A program made the translations under genes and the position numbers. Shown here piece by piece: positions 46,747 to 58,337 of a stretch of DNA of 64,000 nucleotides. Under the pieces are notes generated by a model, which was not told where the DNA came from, did not search any database, and saw only the letters and a program-made list of their open reading frames with translations. How positions within the stretch are numbered: the stretch's first letter is position 1; every line of letters starts with the position of its first letter. This stretch comes from Rostrohypoxylon terebratum (Eukaryota; Ascomycota; Sordariomycetes; Xylariales; Hypoxylaceae), in contig MU385881.1 of assembly GCA_022497145.1 (NCBI GenBank), positions 186,001 through 250,000 of the forward strand. Reading direction: 5' to 3'.

Positions 46747-47996
46747 CTACCACTCTTTTCTAGAAGCGCTTCTCAAATCATCCACATTCAAAATATCCGC
46801 TCCTTCTTCCATCAAGGTATGCCACACGTGGTTGCGAATGCCTACCGGCCAACCGGGAGTGTCCCAATATCGAACTTTGAGTCCTCTTCGATGGGCACCT
46901 TTAATCTGACCGCGGATGATGCGAAGTTGATCATCGCTGAAATGAGTGATGATATGGCCCACTGTTTTTCCAAAACTTGTGCTGGCATATAGTGAGTTCG
47001 TTTCGTTGTATGTGATGTCGTCGTTCGAGTCCGGAGCATCAGGAGCATCAGGATCTTCCCACATATCGGCGAGAGGCGCGTCAAAGAACACGTCTCTGTA
47101 CGTCGAGTTCTTCACTACTAGATCGAATGGAGTGTTCCCCGTTCCCACGACGGTCACTTGGCGCTTATTGACAACTCCGTCTTCAAAATAAGTCAGCCAA
47201 CCCCTTGACCTCAAAGGCTCTAATTGGGCTAGGACATGAGGCCAAAGATCAGCGCCGTCGGTTTTGAAGTCTACTAAGAGTATGACCGTCTGTTCCGGGT
47301 CATAATCAAATACGCCACGGCGCGAGTCGTTATAGAACTTGGTTTGCGGGTTCGTCCGATCAAGCAGTTCTACCAACGGATTCACGTAAAGGGACTGAAA
47401 TGTCCGGTTCGGGGTCAAGGCAGCGGTGTCATGCCCAACGTAAAGTTCCGGATCATCGTCAAAAAGCCAGACATCTGCTTCGACTCCGACGCAGCCAGCA
47501 TGCAAAGCCGAGAAGAGAGGCACCTTACGCCAATAGTCATTATGTGAATGGCATTGAATCGGCAAGACATCTCGGAGAAAATCTGTAGGATACCAAGCCA
47601 AGCCTTCGGTCCCCGTGCCAGGCTTTCCCCAATTACCGAAGATTCTGTCCGGGTCGTCTTCTATACCCCAGAGGACCCTAGCTGTGGATACTAGCAAGTA
47701 TATGAGCATGATAGATGCTCTGAATTACCTCGTCAGCTTTTACAGAATGGATAATGATTATGTTTTGATAACAATGCCTACAGTATCGTCAAGCCCCAGA
47801 TGCTGCTAGATGTACGAGAAGCTTGACAGCAACGCGTTCTGGGAGCAGGTTGTGCGACATTTTCCGCGGGCTCCGTGTCTGGTGCAGCAGTGTATTCATT
47901 TTCGGCGGCGTCAACAGGTACATAGCTATGACCTGCACGTCGATTCCAGAGGTTACTCAACGATAGTTTCTTCTCGGTGTGCGTAGAGGTTCCCAT
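46747..47996 (-). CDS. AIM6-like PLC-type phosphodiesterase, membrane anchored
   Basis: 395 aa from exons 47996-47782 and 47719-46747. Residues after the cytosolic N-terminus (MGTSTHTEKKLSLSNLWNRR) include a TM segment formed across the intron (WGLTILASIMLIYLLVSTA), giving a type II topology. The catalytic TIM-barrel starts with HSHNDYWRKVPLFSAL and continues with GVEADVWLFDDDPELYVGHD, which supplies the His, Glu and Asp residues characteristic of the PI-PLC/GDPD superfamily. It ends with GLKVRYWDTPGWP. Family members are called altered inheritance of mitochondria protein 6; the substrate is not established. Its start lies 630 nt from the divergent basic-protein gene. Confidence 0.88.
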
Positions 47997-48625
47997 GATT
48001 CCGCTAGACAGCTTCTCTATTCTGCCTAGATGGAGTGATAGGGAGTTGGAATAGCTGTAAGGGATATTTAATCTATGCCAAGATGTCGAGTCGACAAGCA
48101 CGAAAGTTGTTACGCGTTCGAATCAATTACGCGGTAAGTTTCTCGACATAGATCTGACGTCAACGGGTGAGACAGTCAGACGAAATGCAATAGGCAAAGC
48201 TTCCAGGGGTAAAGAATGGTGACAAATACTTGAAAACAACAATTCTAACAATTCTATTATAGAACTAAATCCAAATAGACACTTAGTTAATGAAGGAATT
48301 TAGCGATTGAATAAATTGATTCCATTGTTCAACCGCCCTTAAACATTGATATTGGAAGTTAAAAAAGAAATGATTTCGGAATCGACGGTCAGTCCCTTTA
48401 ATTGTTAGTGGGTTCGGCGCCGGCACTTAGGATCATTATACGCTAAACCAGTTGCAGTTAGTCTAGTCTAACCAGAATATGGGGCACCGTTACTTCGTAT
48501 TCGACACCTCAAAATTTTTGGAGTTGCCGTAATCTTATCAGAACATTGGAATTTGAAGCTTCAAGTTCTTTTTCCTTTTCATCTCCTTCTTATTAACCTG
48601 CTTGACAAACGGCATCCCCGTCAAG
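47997..48625. other. divergent promoter region
   Basis: About 630 nt between divergent starts, AT-rich. It should contain promoters of the AIM6-like and CCDC137-like genes. No gene seen. Confidence 0.5.
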
Positions 48626-49629
48626 ATGCCTCATAAACATACGCGCAGAGAGAAGGATCTCTCTACGTACGTGCGACAGATATTTTTACCCACTCAATGT
48701 GAAGCTAACGGTGTTCTAGATACGATCTGCCGCCCTCGCAAATCGCAAAGCCTCTACCTGTAAAATCGCAATCGCAGCCACAAAAAAGCGACGCAGGGAA
48801 AAAAGGAACCAACGAACCAGGCAAAAATCTAAAGAGGAAACGCGATGTGATCAAGAAGGACGATGCGCCCCGCGCCTTCAAACGCCTCATGGCCTTCGCC
48901 GGAGGCAAGAAACCTCGTTCGGGATTAGACAACGGCGACGGACCTATTGGGAAGAATAAGAAAGGAAAAGCAACCGCCACAAGCAAGCCTGGTTCCAAAA
49001 ATAAAGAGACCCGCGAGATTCCTACGATCCGACCTGGCGAACGCATGTCAGACTTTGCGGCTCGAGTCGATGCTGCGCTTCCTGTTAGTGGTCTGATCAC
49101 TAAATCTGTTAATAATAGCAACGATCCCCTAGGCGTCAAACCACGCCAGACCAAGAAAGAGAAGAAAATGCATAAGCTATACGACGAATGGAGGGAAGAG
49201 GAACGAAAGATAAAAGAAAAGAAGGAGGAGGAGTTAGAACTCCAAGCAGAGAAAGAGCTCGAAGAGGAAGAAATGGGCGTCACATGGAAACTCGATCCGC
49301 AAGGCGGCGGCAAGAAAAAGAAGAAGGGAAAGAAGCCCAAGTATTTAGGCGAGGTCACCGACGGAGACGAGGATCCGTGGGAAGCGCTGAAGAAGAAGCG
49401 CGGAGAGGCGAAGATAGGCCTGCATGACGTAGTTCAAGCCCCGCCGGAGTTCAGCGTCAAGCCACAAAAGAAGATCACGGTAGGAGGCGCGATAGTCGAA
49501 GTCGGTGGCATCCCCAAGAATGCGGGAAGCTTACGGCGAAGGGAGGAGTTACAGACTGTAAGGAATGATATCGTCGCCTCTTACCGAAAACTGATGAGCG
49601 AGAAACGGCCGTCTTTACATACGTCCTAA
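48626..49629 (+). CDS. highly basic CCDC137-like nucleolar-type protein
   Basis: 316 aa from exons 48626-48666 and 48720-49629 (donor GTACGT, phase 2). The N-terminus MPHKHTRREKDLSTYDLPPS is a conserved fungal signature. The rest is Lys/Glu-rich with DAPRAFKRLMAF, RPGERMSDFAARVD and a long charged coiled coil (KKEKKMHKLYDEWREEE). A conserved tail follows (GLHDVVQAPPEF). Human CCDC137 and its fungal relatives share this composition and are nucleolar or ribosome-biogenesis associated; function here is inference. The reading frame on the opposite strand (49358-48705) is a shadow of the Lys/Glu repeats. Confidence 0.85.
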
Positions 49630-49993
49630 TATGCCACCCATCCATACAGATACCCAATGATCAGAGATACCAGTATCATACCATTCAGCTACGGGGAAAC
49701 ATGTTCAAGTTCCCTATCGATGCCACGTCACCAAATTCTACACATTCCGTATAAAGAGAGGCTTAGAATTGATGCCTGAAAAGTCAGCCTTGGTATAATT
49801 GGGCACCTAGCGCAATGTAGGAGATAATAATACCCACAGCCACCTACACAACCATCGACTTGTTCTATGCAGAAAATCTCTAAAGCATAATACGGAGTTT
49901 TATCAACGTCGACACCATATTGCGTTGTCTTCTAATATCGAAAGCCACCTCTGACAGTAACCTATCCCCTCGAGTCTTCATGAGCACTCAATA
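49630..49993. other. intergenic region
   Basis: 364 nt between the basic-protein gene and the HET gene on the same strand; no gene seen. Confidence 0.5.
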
Positions 49994-51823
49994 ATGTCGT
50001 CTTTCAAGGACTACAGCTACAAGCCATTAAGTGCGAAAGACGAAATTCGGCTAATCATATTGAACCCAGCGTCAAGCATGGAGGACCCTCTAACGTGCTC
50101 ACTTATCCAGCATCGACGCTCGGTACAGAAAGAATATTACTTTGCTGTCTCATACGCATGGGGTAAACCTGAGTTCTCGCGGAACCTAGAGATCAGAAGC
50201 GATGGCGATGTTTCATGTTTGCAGATCACCCCTGTTGTTAACGATTTATTGAGACATTTTCGAGAACAAAAAAAGTATGGCTGTCTGTGGATCGATGCTA
50301 TTTGTCTCGATCAGGCCAACGAGGTTGAGAAAGCTCATCAGATCCCAGAAATGGGACGTATTTATCGAGAGGCGTTTGAGGTTCTAATCTGGTCAGGCCC
50401 CGGTGGTTCTGAAATCCAAGAATTGTTTGACTATTTCCGAAGTATCGTCTCAACAGACGCTTATGGAGGATCAGGAATCCGTGCCCTCCCCGGCGCTTTT
50501 TCAGCATCTCCAGTCGTCTATGGACTTTTTAATGATTTCTCTAATCGAGCATGGTTCTCCCGTCGATGGGTTATACAAGAGGCTCTTCTTGCCCGCGAAG
50601 CTACTGTTTACTGTGGGAACTATTCCATTCCTCTCCCAATGCTTAGCTTAGCAGCAAACCATTTGCATTCCTTTCCCTATGATTCATACCCAATCAAAGT
50701 AATGGCAAGCTTGGGCGTACGTAGAAGGACATACACGCCATACACGCTATTGGAACTTTTATGGACTTTCGATGAATCTATCTGCCTTGAACCCAAAGAT
50801 CGAGTGGCTGCTTTATACGGCCTTTCGCGGGATAATTATGGATATCAGCTTGATTACACAGTCCACTGGACTGAGATGTACAAGCAAATTGCTCTAAGTG
50901 TCTTGAGAAACGGCGATAATGACGCAAAACTCCAACTACTACTTCATCTATTTGAATTTGGACCTGTCGATCCTCCATATGGTACCGACTATCCACCATG
51001 GGTTCCTGACTGGTCATCCCACCGACGACGAGACTTACCCTACCATTCTCTTAATAATACTAATGCCTTGGAGCCTTACCCCACTTCTCCGGGATATCCT
51101 GCTAAGGCTACTCTGAAATTATATCACGATTTTCTCCAAGTCCATTGGAATACTCTGGTTAGTGAACCGCAAGGTTGGCAAGCCGTTTACGCGACAAAGT
51201 ACGACTCTCGGCAACGCGAAAGCACATTGTCGGAACTCTTCCAACATTCACCCTCCAGTGCTCGTGGTTTTATCCCATTCTTGGAACTAACTAAGAAGGT
51301 AAAAAAGCTCCAAGACCACCGAGATTACCACACCTACAAGGAATATATACATAATAAGGATGCATCTTATGAAAGGCATATGCAACCCCAATTTCCTAAA
51401 CCCTTGTATAGAAGGGTTCTCGGGACAAGATCCGAACTGAGAGGGTTCTACATATTCAGAATGGAGCCTACAGTGCCAACGCATGAACTCTATATAGGTT
51501 ATGGCGTGGCTTCGCAGCCAGTACAGCCTGGTGACATGATGATACCACTTTGGAAACTAGACTGGAATGTAGAAACGAAGAAACTTGTGTTAGATGGTTC
51601 TCGGCCACACACAACCACGATGCTTGTGGTAAGACATACCCCAGACTCACCTCTGTATGAATCTCTTGATACGTCAAATGTCAAAAAGCCCGTGGCAACT
51701 GGTCGGCTTGTTGGTGGGGCCGTATGTATGCTTTTCAAATACAATTCTCGTACAAACGAATCTCGAATGGATGTGGCAGGCAACGATTCAGATAGGAAGC
51801 AATATTCAATGAGGCTAATCTAG
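49994..51823 (+). CDS. HET domain protein
   Basis: 609 aa, single exon. The HET domain begins at about residue 49 with YFAVSYAWG and continues with LWIDAICLDQANEVEKAHQ and NRAWFSRRWVIQEALLA; all three conserved blocks are intact. The C-terminal part contains the EPKDRVAALYGLS motif usual after HET domains and no further recognisable domain. HET proteins trigger incompatibility cell death when activated by a partner; the partner is unknown. It is the second HET gene in 20 kb and, unlike the first, has no fused sensor module. No introns were needed. Confidence 0.93.
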   Translation: MSSFKDYSYKPLSAKDEIRLIILNPASSMEDPLTCSLIQHRRSVQKEYYFAVSYAWGKPEFSRNLEIRSDGDVSCLQITPVVNDLLRHFREQKKYGCLWIDAICLDQANEVEKAHQIPEMGRIYREAFEVLIWSGPGGSEIQELFDYFRSIVSTDAYGGSGIRALPGAFSASPVVYGLFNDFSNRAWFSRRWVIQEALLAREATVYCGNYSIPLPMLSLAANHLHSFPYDSYPIKVMASLGVRRRTYTPYTLLELLWTFDESICLEPKDRVAALYGLSRDNYGYQLDYTVHWTEMYKQIALSVLRNGDNDAKLQLLLHLFEFGPVDPPYGTDYPPWVPDWSSHRRRDLPYHSLNNTNALEPYPTSPGYPAKATLKLYHDFLQVHWNTLVSEPQGWQAVYATKYDSRQRESTLSELFQHSPSSARGFIPFLELTKKVKKLQDHRDYHTYKEYIHNKDASYERHMQPQFPKPLYRRVLGTRSELRGFYIFRMEPTVPTHELYIGYGVASQPVQPGDMMIPLWKLDWNVETKKLVLDGSRPHTTTMLVVRHTPDSPLYESLDTSNVKKPVATGRLVGGAVCMLFKYNSRTNESRMDVAGNDSDRKQYSMRLI

Positions 51824-52444
51824 AATCTGACGAGAATCTGAAATGAATCACGCAAGACATGAGAGCAAACTTAAAGGGAAAATAAGACGAAACATCAAAG
51901 TTGAATAAGCCTAGATTGCTGATTTTTCATCCATAAGGAGACGTACTTCGAAACCAACCCGTTATCTATCATACTTTTGCAACCACCTCACAGTTATTCT
52001 GTCATCTATTGAAATGTCTGTCATAGAGTGAAGTCATACGCAGAGACTACGTACTAGTCTCGTTTCTTCAACCCTCAACAAGCGAACAGGAGCTTTCGGT
52101 AAGAAGTCGAACATTGCGCCACGATACCCTCTTTCAAGTAATAATGAGTAAGTCACGTTCAAGCCCGTAAGCCCGACTCGAACGCCGCCGGACCCAACTA
52201 AGTCCTATACCTATATCTCTCTCAGACCAGACCAAACTGCCGGTGAGAAAGGAACAGCCGTCATCCCTAAAATCAGGATTTCCCTCGCTGATTCATGGTC
52301 CCCCCCACCCAAGGACCCTCGATCCTATATTGCAACCCATCACCACTGATCCGCTGCCCACGTGCGATTCAGCCCTACGACACCAAAAACTCTGCCAATC
52401 CATCCACATGATGTCCAACCCAGCGAATCACCCATCTCTTACCC

Positions 52445-52491
52445 GGGGGGGGGGGGGGGGGGGGGGGGGCGGGGGGGGGGGGGGCGGGGGC
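52445..52491. repeat. poly-G tract
   Basis: About 47 nt of G with isolated C, directly before the gap. Confidence 0.9.
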
Positions 52492-52501
52492 NNNNNNNNN
52501 N
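52492..52501. other. assembly gap (10 N)
   Basis: Ten ambiguous bases between a poly-G tract and a segment that repeats the sequence preceding the poly-G. Confidence 0.98.
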
Positions 52502-52560
52502 CCACGTGCGATTCACCCCAACCACACCAAAAACACGGCCAATCCCACCACATTATGTCC

Positions 52561-52610
52561 ACCCCCCCCACCCCCCCCCCCCCCACCCACCCCCCCCCCC
52601 CCCCCCCCCA
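52561..52610. repeat. poly-C tract with interspersed A
   Basis: About 50 nt of C-rich low complexity after the gap; looks like degraded read ends. Confidence 0.85.
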
Positions 52611-53894
52611 CGGCCTCACCATCACATATTGATCATGGCGTTAAGCCAAGCACGGTAACCAGAAACGCATCCGCAGCGCAGGAGTTCGAATTCCTCCACG
52701 AAACCGAAGTGGAAGGAGCCATCACACCAGCGTAGAAGACCATACCCAGATAATCGACGTCACACACCGCAGCCAATGAGACGGCGCCGTCGCACGTCAC
52801 GTCGTCACGCTGGCCGCCGCGAACCTGATCCGCGGCAGGGGTCCTCTGATCCCAACGGCGTGATAAGGCAGCGGGGGCGCACGCATGCGGCTCAGTTCCC
52901 AATCCACCGGCCGAGTCCCCGATTGGCCGCGCGGTCGATCCTGTATCGCAGCCAGGAGGAGGGTAAGGTGTGTTGCGCCTGGGTAGCTAGGTAGCTGAGA
53001 GGATCCGATCCCTCGCCGCCCGCGCAAAGGATGCCTTACCATGTGCTATCGATATCCGATGTCGTCCGCGTTTAGGAATCAAAGGTTGAAATCCTTCACA
53101 TGGTTTTTTTTTCTTTTTTCTTTTTGCGGCGAACTCGCCGTTATTATGATGTACTATTACAGGTAACGAAGTAACGTCGTCCGTGGCACGCGCGATCTTG
53201 TACACCCCACCCGCTACAAGCTTCTCATCTGAGTAATGCGACATCGCGCGATAATACGTACCGCATGTTATTGGGTCGCGGGAGGTCTGGGGAAGATGGA
53301 GGGCTTTTGACAGGCCGATGCGACCGCACATACCGCGTACGCGGGAATAACGTTGTGTGGGTGGATAGGGGGGAGGGTTGCGGCGTATGTCCGTGCAGAG
53401 CTTGGAGCTGTTGGTTGCGCCGCTTCTCTCATACGTGCTGATAGAGTATCATTCTAGGCAATAAAAACAGGGGTTTCAAACGGTTCTTTTACGTCGGCTT
53501 TTGTGGATTGTAACCATCCTTGTTATCGACGATGTCGGGTTCGCTGGCTGCGTCTGACAGACAGGAGGCGGAGACGAGCGGTCGGGACTGGTGGTGAGGT
53601 GAGGGGATGGATGGGGACAGCCGACTGGATATTATTCCGGACTTGTATGCCAGGAGGTACTCTGTGCAGTAGTATCCTGTACGACTTTGCTCAGAGGCAC
53701 CTCGCCTTATAGGCGAATACGCTGTCAAGTGTCTGGATGGTAGGTCAGAGGTAGGACCTGCTAGGTTGTCGGTATATAATAGGGCAAGCCTGACCACAGA
53801 CGAGAACGAGATCCTTCCGGGAACAATTCATGTTCTTTGAAGTCGGCTTAACAGTTTTATGCCTCAGCGAATATTATAAGCAGAGTTTATTGTA

Positions 53895-55824
53895 ATGATG
53901 TTGAACGTAGCATTGAGCCCCACGGTTGCTGGCTTGGTCCTAGTCATCACGGTACTTAGCTTTCTATCCTTCTCAAGAAATCACGAAATCAGAGTACTGA
54001 GTTCTTCATCTTTAGGGGTTCACCTTCTGGGTTAGTTGGTGTGTGTACTGTGTATGGTTTCACCCGCTAGCAAAATACCCCGGGCCAAGGCTTGCCGCGG
54101 TGTCTGATGTAAGATCGTTATTTTTTTCTGTTCCTGAATGTGATATTAAAAATGATACGCAGATTTGGTTCATCTGGGCCTGGACTACTGGTAGATACCC
54201 ACACATTCTCGAGGAGGCTCATAAGACATACGGTTCGTCCTTACTCATAGCCCATGGTAATAACCTTACTTTGATCTAACGGTGTATCACGCAGGAGATG
54301 TCGTTCGTATATCGCCAAACGAGCTCTCTTTTGGCACGATCCAAGCCCACCGAGATATCTACTCGACTCCGTCCAAGACGAAAAAGCCATTTTTGAAAGA
54401 TGGTATGTTTTATAACAACGGCGATGTCACAAATATCTTCTACGAGCTAGACCCGGCCGAGCATGCGCGCTTGCGAAAGACGCTGGCTCCGGGCTTCACT
54501 GGTTCTGCGATGAAGCGTCAGGAGCACATCATCCACCGCTATGTGGATGTGTTCGTACAAAAGGTTGGCGAGATATGTGCTATGAGACGAGGCTCTGGCA
54601 TCGACGTTGTAGAGGCGATTCCGTGGTTGGCGTTTGATGTTATGGGTTAGTCCTTCTTTCCTCTCCCTTCCCCCTTTTCCAGGCACCGTGCCCACCACCA
54701 AGAATACCGAAAATCAGTCAGAAGATTGAAAAATGAGTTTTCTAACGTGCTGGTGTCCAACATTAGGAGAACTCACCTTCGGTGAATCATTCAACGCCGT
54801 CACCTCTGGGCAAACTCATTTTTGGGTCTCCATCCTCGCCGACAGCGCGCACGCCGCCATATTGCCTTCTTTCATTCGGCGTGCTCCTAGCATAATCCTC
54901 TTAATCCCGTTCATGCTCTCGATCTCCGCTCTCTGCAATCTGAAAAAGCACTACTCGTACACAATCTCCGTTGTGCGCCGACGGCTAGCTCGTAGCAGTG
55001 TTGCCGATTACGACATCTTCACACCGGTGCTGGAACAGGAGGGTGGTATCTCAGAGAGGCATTTAATCTCGCTAGCTCAGGCGATGGTCATCGCAGGAGC
55101 TGATACGGTAACGACGGCCATGTCGACAGCGTTGTACTTCTTATGCGTGACGCCGGGCTGCCTGGAGAAATTGGAAAGAGAAGTGCGGGCGCTCGAGTAT
55201 TCTCAGCTCACAGGTGTAGAAGTATTGCAGATGAGATATCTGGATGCGGTGATTGAGGAGTCCAGTAAGTCTCATTTCTTGTGCCATTTCCTCCTATCAC
55301 ATATCACTTTTTGCCGCTCGTCGCATGTGGTGATACCGAGCCATGCATGATATATAGATCGAGCCGGCTTCTCATTGGTAAGGATAATCGATATTGCGCC
55401 GTTGCTTACGCATGGTAATACAGTGCGATGCTTCCCACCCCTCGCGTTCGGGCTTCCCCGGGTGTCTCCCGGTGAGTTCGTCGATGGGCATTTTATCCCA
55501 AAGGGGGTCAGGCTCTCGGCACCTCATTGGGTACTGAACCACAACCCTCGGGTTTGGGATAGGCCGTTTGAATTCAGACCCGAACGATGGCTACGGGACG
55601 AGAAGAGCAATCCCGACCAGGTTACCTTTCCCTTCAGCACCGGACCAAGAAGTTGCTTAGGTATCGCACAAGCTAATTTGGAAATGCGTATCACGCTTGC
55701 GAAATTAATTCACACTTTCGATATCCGAGCGGCTGAGGACCCCGGCGACTGGATCGGAAACGCGCAGATGAATCTAATGTGGAAGAAGCCTCCCCTTATG
55801 GTCGACTTCCGACCACGTACCTAA
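53895..55824 (+). CDS. cytochrome P450 monooxygenase
   Basis: 489 aa from exons 53895-53951, 54016-54108, 54163-54232, 54295-54645, 54767-55264 and 55424-55824, all phases consistent. An N-terminal TM anchor spans exons 1-2, followed by HPLAKYPGPRL. P450 landmarks are all intact: I-helix AGADTVTTAMS, K-helix ESMR (ExxR, formed across the last intron), FRPERW, and the heme loop FSTGPRSCLGIAQANLE with the Cys ligand. The donor after exon 3 (GTTCGT) is weak but joins KTYG to DVVRISPNELSF exactly as the family requires. It belongs to a fungal ER-bound P450 of the type found in secondary metabolism or xenobiotic oxidation. The substrate is unknown. FPP synthase lies 252 nt away and convergent. Confidence 0.93.
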
Positions 55825-56076
55825 TTAAGATGATCCCGATCTGGATTGTGTTAAGAAGCAGTAGTGCAAGGATCCGCGTTTGAATCGTATCACCGAATTT
55901 TGAAAGAAATCCTAAATTTGTATGGAGACAATGGAGGAGGGTATTGATTGTGTCATTGCTTAGTCAATAACGAACTCACATCCGATGAACGTCTCCTATG
56001 TTCTTCTATACCCCTTTCGCATATTGACATTCATACAACATTTCAAACCTTGGTCATGATAGTCATGAAAAATCCC

Positions 56077-57317
56077 TCACTTGCTTCGCTTGTAAATCTT
56101 CTGGAGGAAGGCCTCGAAGACGCCCTTCTTTAGTCCTTCGCTCTCGTCTATTTCGTCGACTAGTTTTCTGATCTTGTTGACGCTCTCCTCCTCGTACTGC
56201 TGGTAAAGCTGTTCGAGTTTTAACTCGTTGTAGAGCTTCTTAACCTCAGCTTCGTGAGCCTTGTCCTTCTTTCCGTAGTGGTCCTCGAGCACCTTGCGCT
56301 GTTCGGGGGTAGCTATTTTCAGCGCTTGGTTGACAAGCCACGAGCACTTGTTGTCCTGGATATCGGTGCCGATCTTTCCAATGTGTTCAGGGAGGCCGAA
56401 GTTGTCTAGGTAATCGTCCTGAACCTGAAAGTACTCGCCCATGGGAATGAGAATATCGTGTGCCTGCTTCAAGTTCTTGGGTGTGGCGATGTTTAACTGG
56501 TGTAACGCTAGAGCCACGGGAAGGTAGAAGCTGTAGTAGGCGGTCTTGAAGATGACGATGAACGAGTACTTCTCCAAGCTAAAGTTGTCCAGGTTTGCTC
56601 TGTCCTCTGGAGCCGTTAGAAGATCGCATAGCTGACCGAGCTCAGTCTGGAGCGAAGTCTCGTGGAATAGCTCAATCATCTCAACGTATGATGGGTGAGT
56701 CTTGAAATGCTTCTTGAGCAATGTGTAGATTGCCGCCTCAAGCATGAAGGCATCGTTGATTGCAATGTTCCCGACACCTTCATGAAGGTACCAACACGGC
56801 TTGCCTCGCCGTGTGATACTGCTGTCCATGATATCGTCGGACACTAGGAAGAAAGCTTGCAGAAGCTCAATCAACCATCCTAGAGTGGCAGATTGGAAGT
56901 ACTCTTGCTCAGACAGTTCTCTGCCGAGGAGAATGGAGACCGAGTCGGGCACGGACATTCCCCGATTGCATTTTCCGCCAACCGCGTTGACCTCCAACAT
57001 CTATAGACAAGTTAGTATCTTGTAGGATGAGGAATTTATCCGCAATCGGTGTGATTGAACGAGTTGGTGTTTGAGAGTGAGATAGCTACGGAGGGGGGAT
57101 TGGCGAATATTGCTTGGCTAGAGTACAAGTTTATGCCATAAGGGATATGTGTATGCATACGGATATGAATATAGATATGGATACTATGCATTCTCACCTT
57201 CTTGTACCATTCCTGCTGCTGCTGAGGTAGGTTATACTGCTTGACCCAAGCTAGGAGATCCTCCTCCAGCTTTGGGAAGACGGATTCGAACTCCTTGAGA
57301 GTAGTTTTCTTGGCCAT
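56077..57317 (-). CDS. ERG20: farnesyl diphosphate synthase
   Basis: Condenses IPP with DMAPP and GPP to FPP for sterols, prenylation and sesquiterpenes. 347 aa from exons 57317-57198 (40 codons) and 57000-56077, with a 195-nt phase-0 intron. GGKCNRG, the first Asp-rich motif DDIMD (about 95-99) and the second DDYLD (about 235-239) are present. The two Phe residues at positions -5 and -4 before the first motif (AFFLVSDDIMD) are the chain-length determinants typical of FPP synthase rather than GGPP synthase. Length matches the eukaryotic enzyme. It is probably the housekeeping copy. It converges with the P450 gene and is divergent from APC8. Confidence 0.96.
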
Positions 57318-58337
57318 CTTGATAGGATCTTGATAAGATGAAGTAATCTAATCCAGGGTATCGAGAGGGTGCTTGACCTTTCCGTCTATATCCTAGGAAA
57401 ACTAAATGAAGGTGATGGAGAAAAGAATAAAAGATTATGTTAGCAAAGGTGGCAGACTGACAGACTGGCAGACTGGGTACCTACTAGGTAGTTCTTTACA
57501 TATAACCTAGGTCCTAAGGTTTACTCGGCGTCAAGAATTGTATTGTACAAGTACTAGGTAATAAGTAATACTAAATTCTAATAACTAGCACTAGCGACAC
57601 CCCACTGAATATTATTTTGTGGGCCATTATACATACTATAGGTAGATGGATATTTTCATGAGGGGCAATCATGTCCGTTATCACTGCCACGTAGGTGTGT
57701 ACCTATAAGTGGTCCAGTGCTGCCACTATTCTCCAATTTCTATGCGCCAATTACATGTATGGTCATCGGCGATGTTAATTTTCGTAGAAAGAAAATATAA
57801 GTACAAATATATGAATTTGTAAGAAATCTAGCATCCTCGTTAATTTATTATGTCAATTGGAAATTGCAACTGGTAAAAAGTGCGACAACGATTATAGTAG
57901 GTAGGCACCATACAGGCGGTGAAGCGTTACAATGTTACAATGCTTAAGCCTTCAGGGGATTCCACGTGGAATGTGTGGGCACTGAGCACGATCCACGATC
58001 TCTTATCGTTATCGTTATCGTTATCTCATACCTATCGTTTTCGTAGTATCTAATCTTCGAAGCCAACCTTGAGGCAAGGGCAGCTCAATGTTGATTTTCG
58101 AGGGGCAACGCCGATCTTATTGGTTCCAAGGTTATTAGACGCTGCGACGCGATTCTTAAGAAAGTTAACCTATTTCACTATTTCACCTACATCACAATCT
58201 CATCCTCCACGAACCGAACGGCATAAAGGAGAAGAACCAACCGGGTTCGACATAGTCCAATCAAGAATACCTTTATGTCCTCACAGTCTCCAATGAACCA
58301 TGATTCCTTTTTCATAAGTCACTAATAGCGCTTCATC
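57318..58337. other. divergent promoter region, FPP synthase / APC8
   Basis: 1 kb between divergent starts. Contains a (TTATCG)n run (58001-58026) and CTAGGTAC-like motifs near 57480-57560. No gene seen. Confidence 0.5.
58001..58026. repeat. (TTATCG)n hexanucleotide repeat
   Basis: About four units; each contains GATA on the minus strand (CGATAA), so it is also a run of GATA-type sites upstream of APC8. Confidence 0.75.

Larger units (their letters stand above)
51824..53894. other. 2.1-kb region with assembly gap and homopolymers
   Basis: Non-coding as far as I can see. It contains poly-G, ten N, poly-C and two near-duplicate 60-70 nt segments around the gap. Frames here (52243-52658 and others) arise from homopolymers. 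The GC-richer 52650-53340 part holds overlapping frames without domains. Confidence 0.6.

Noticed and set aside
48705..49358. 217-aa minus-strand frame rich in Ser/Phe
   Set aside because: It is the complement of the Lys/Glu-rich CCDC137-like gene and has no domain of its own.
52243..52658. Plus- and minus-strand frames with poly-Gly/poly-Pro
   Set aside because: They are produced by poly-G/poly-C tracts and the N gap, not by coding sequence.
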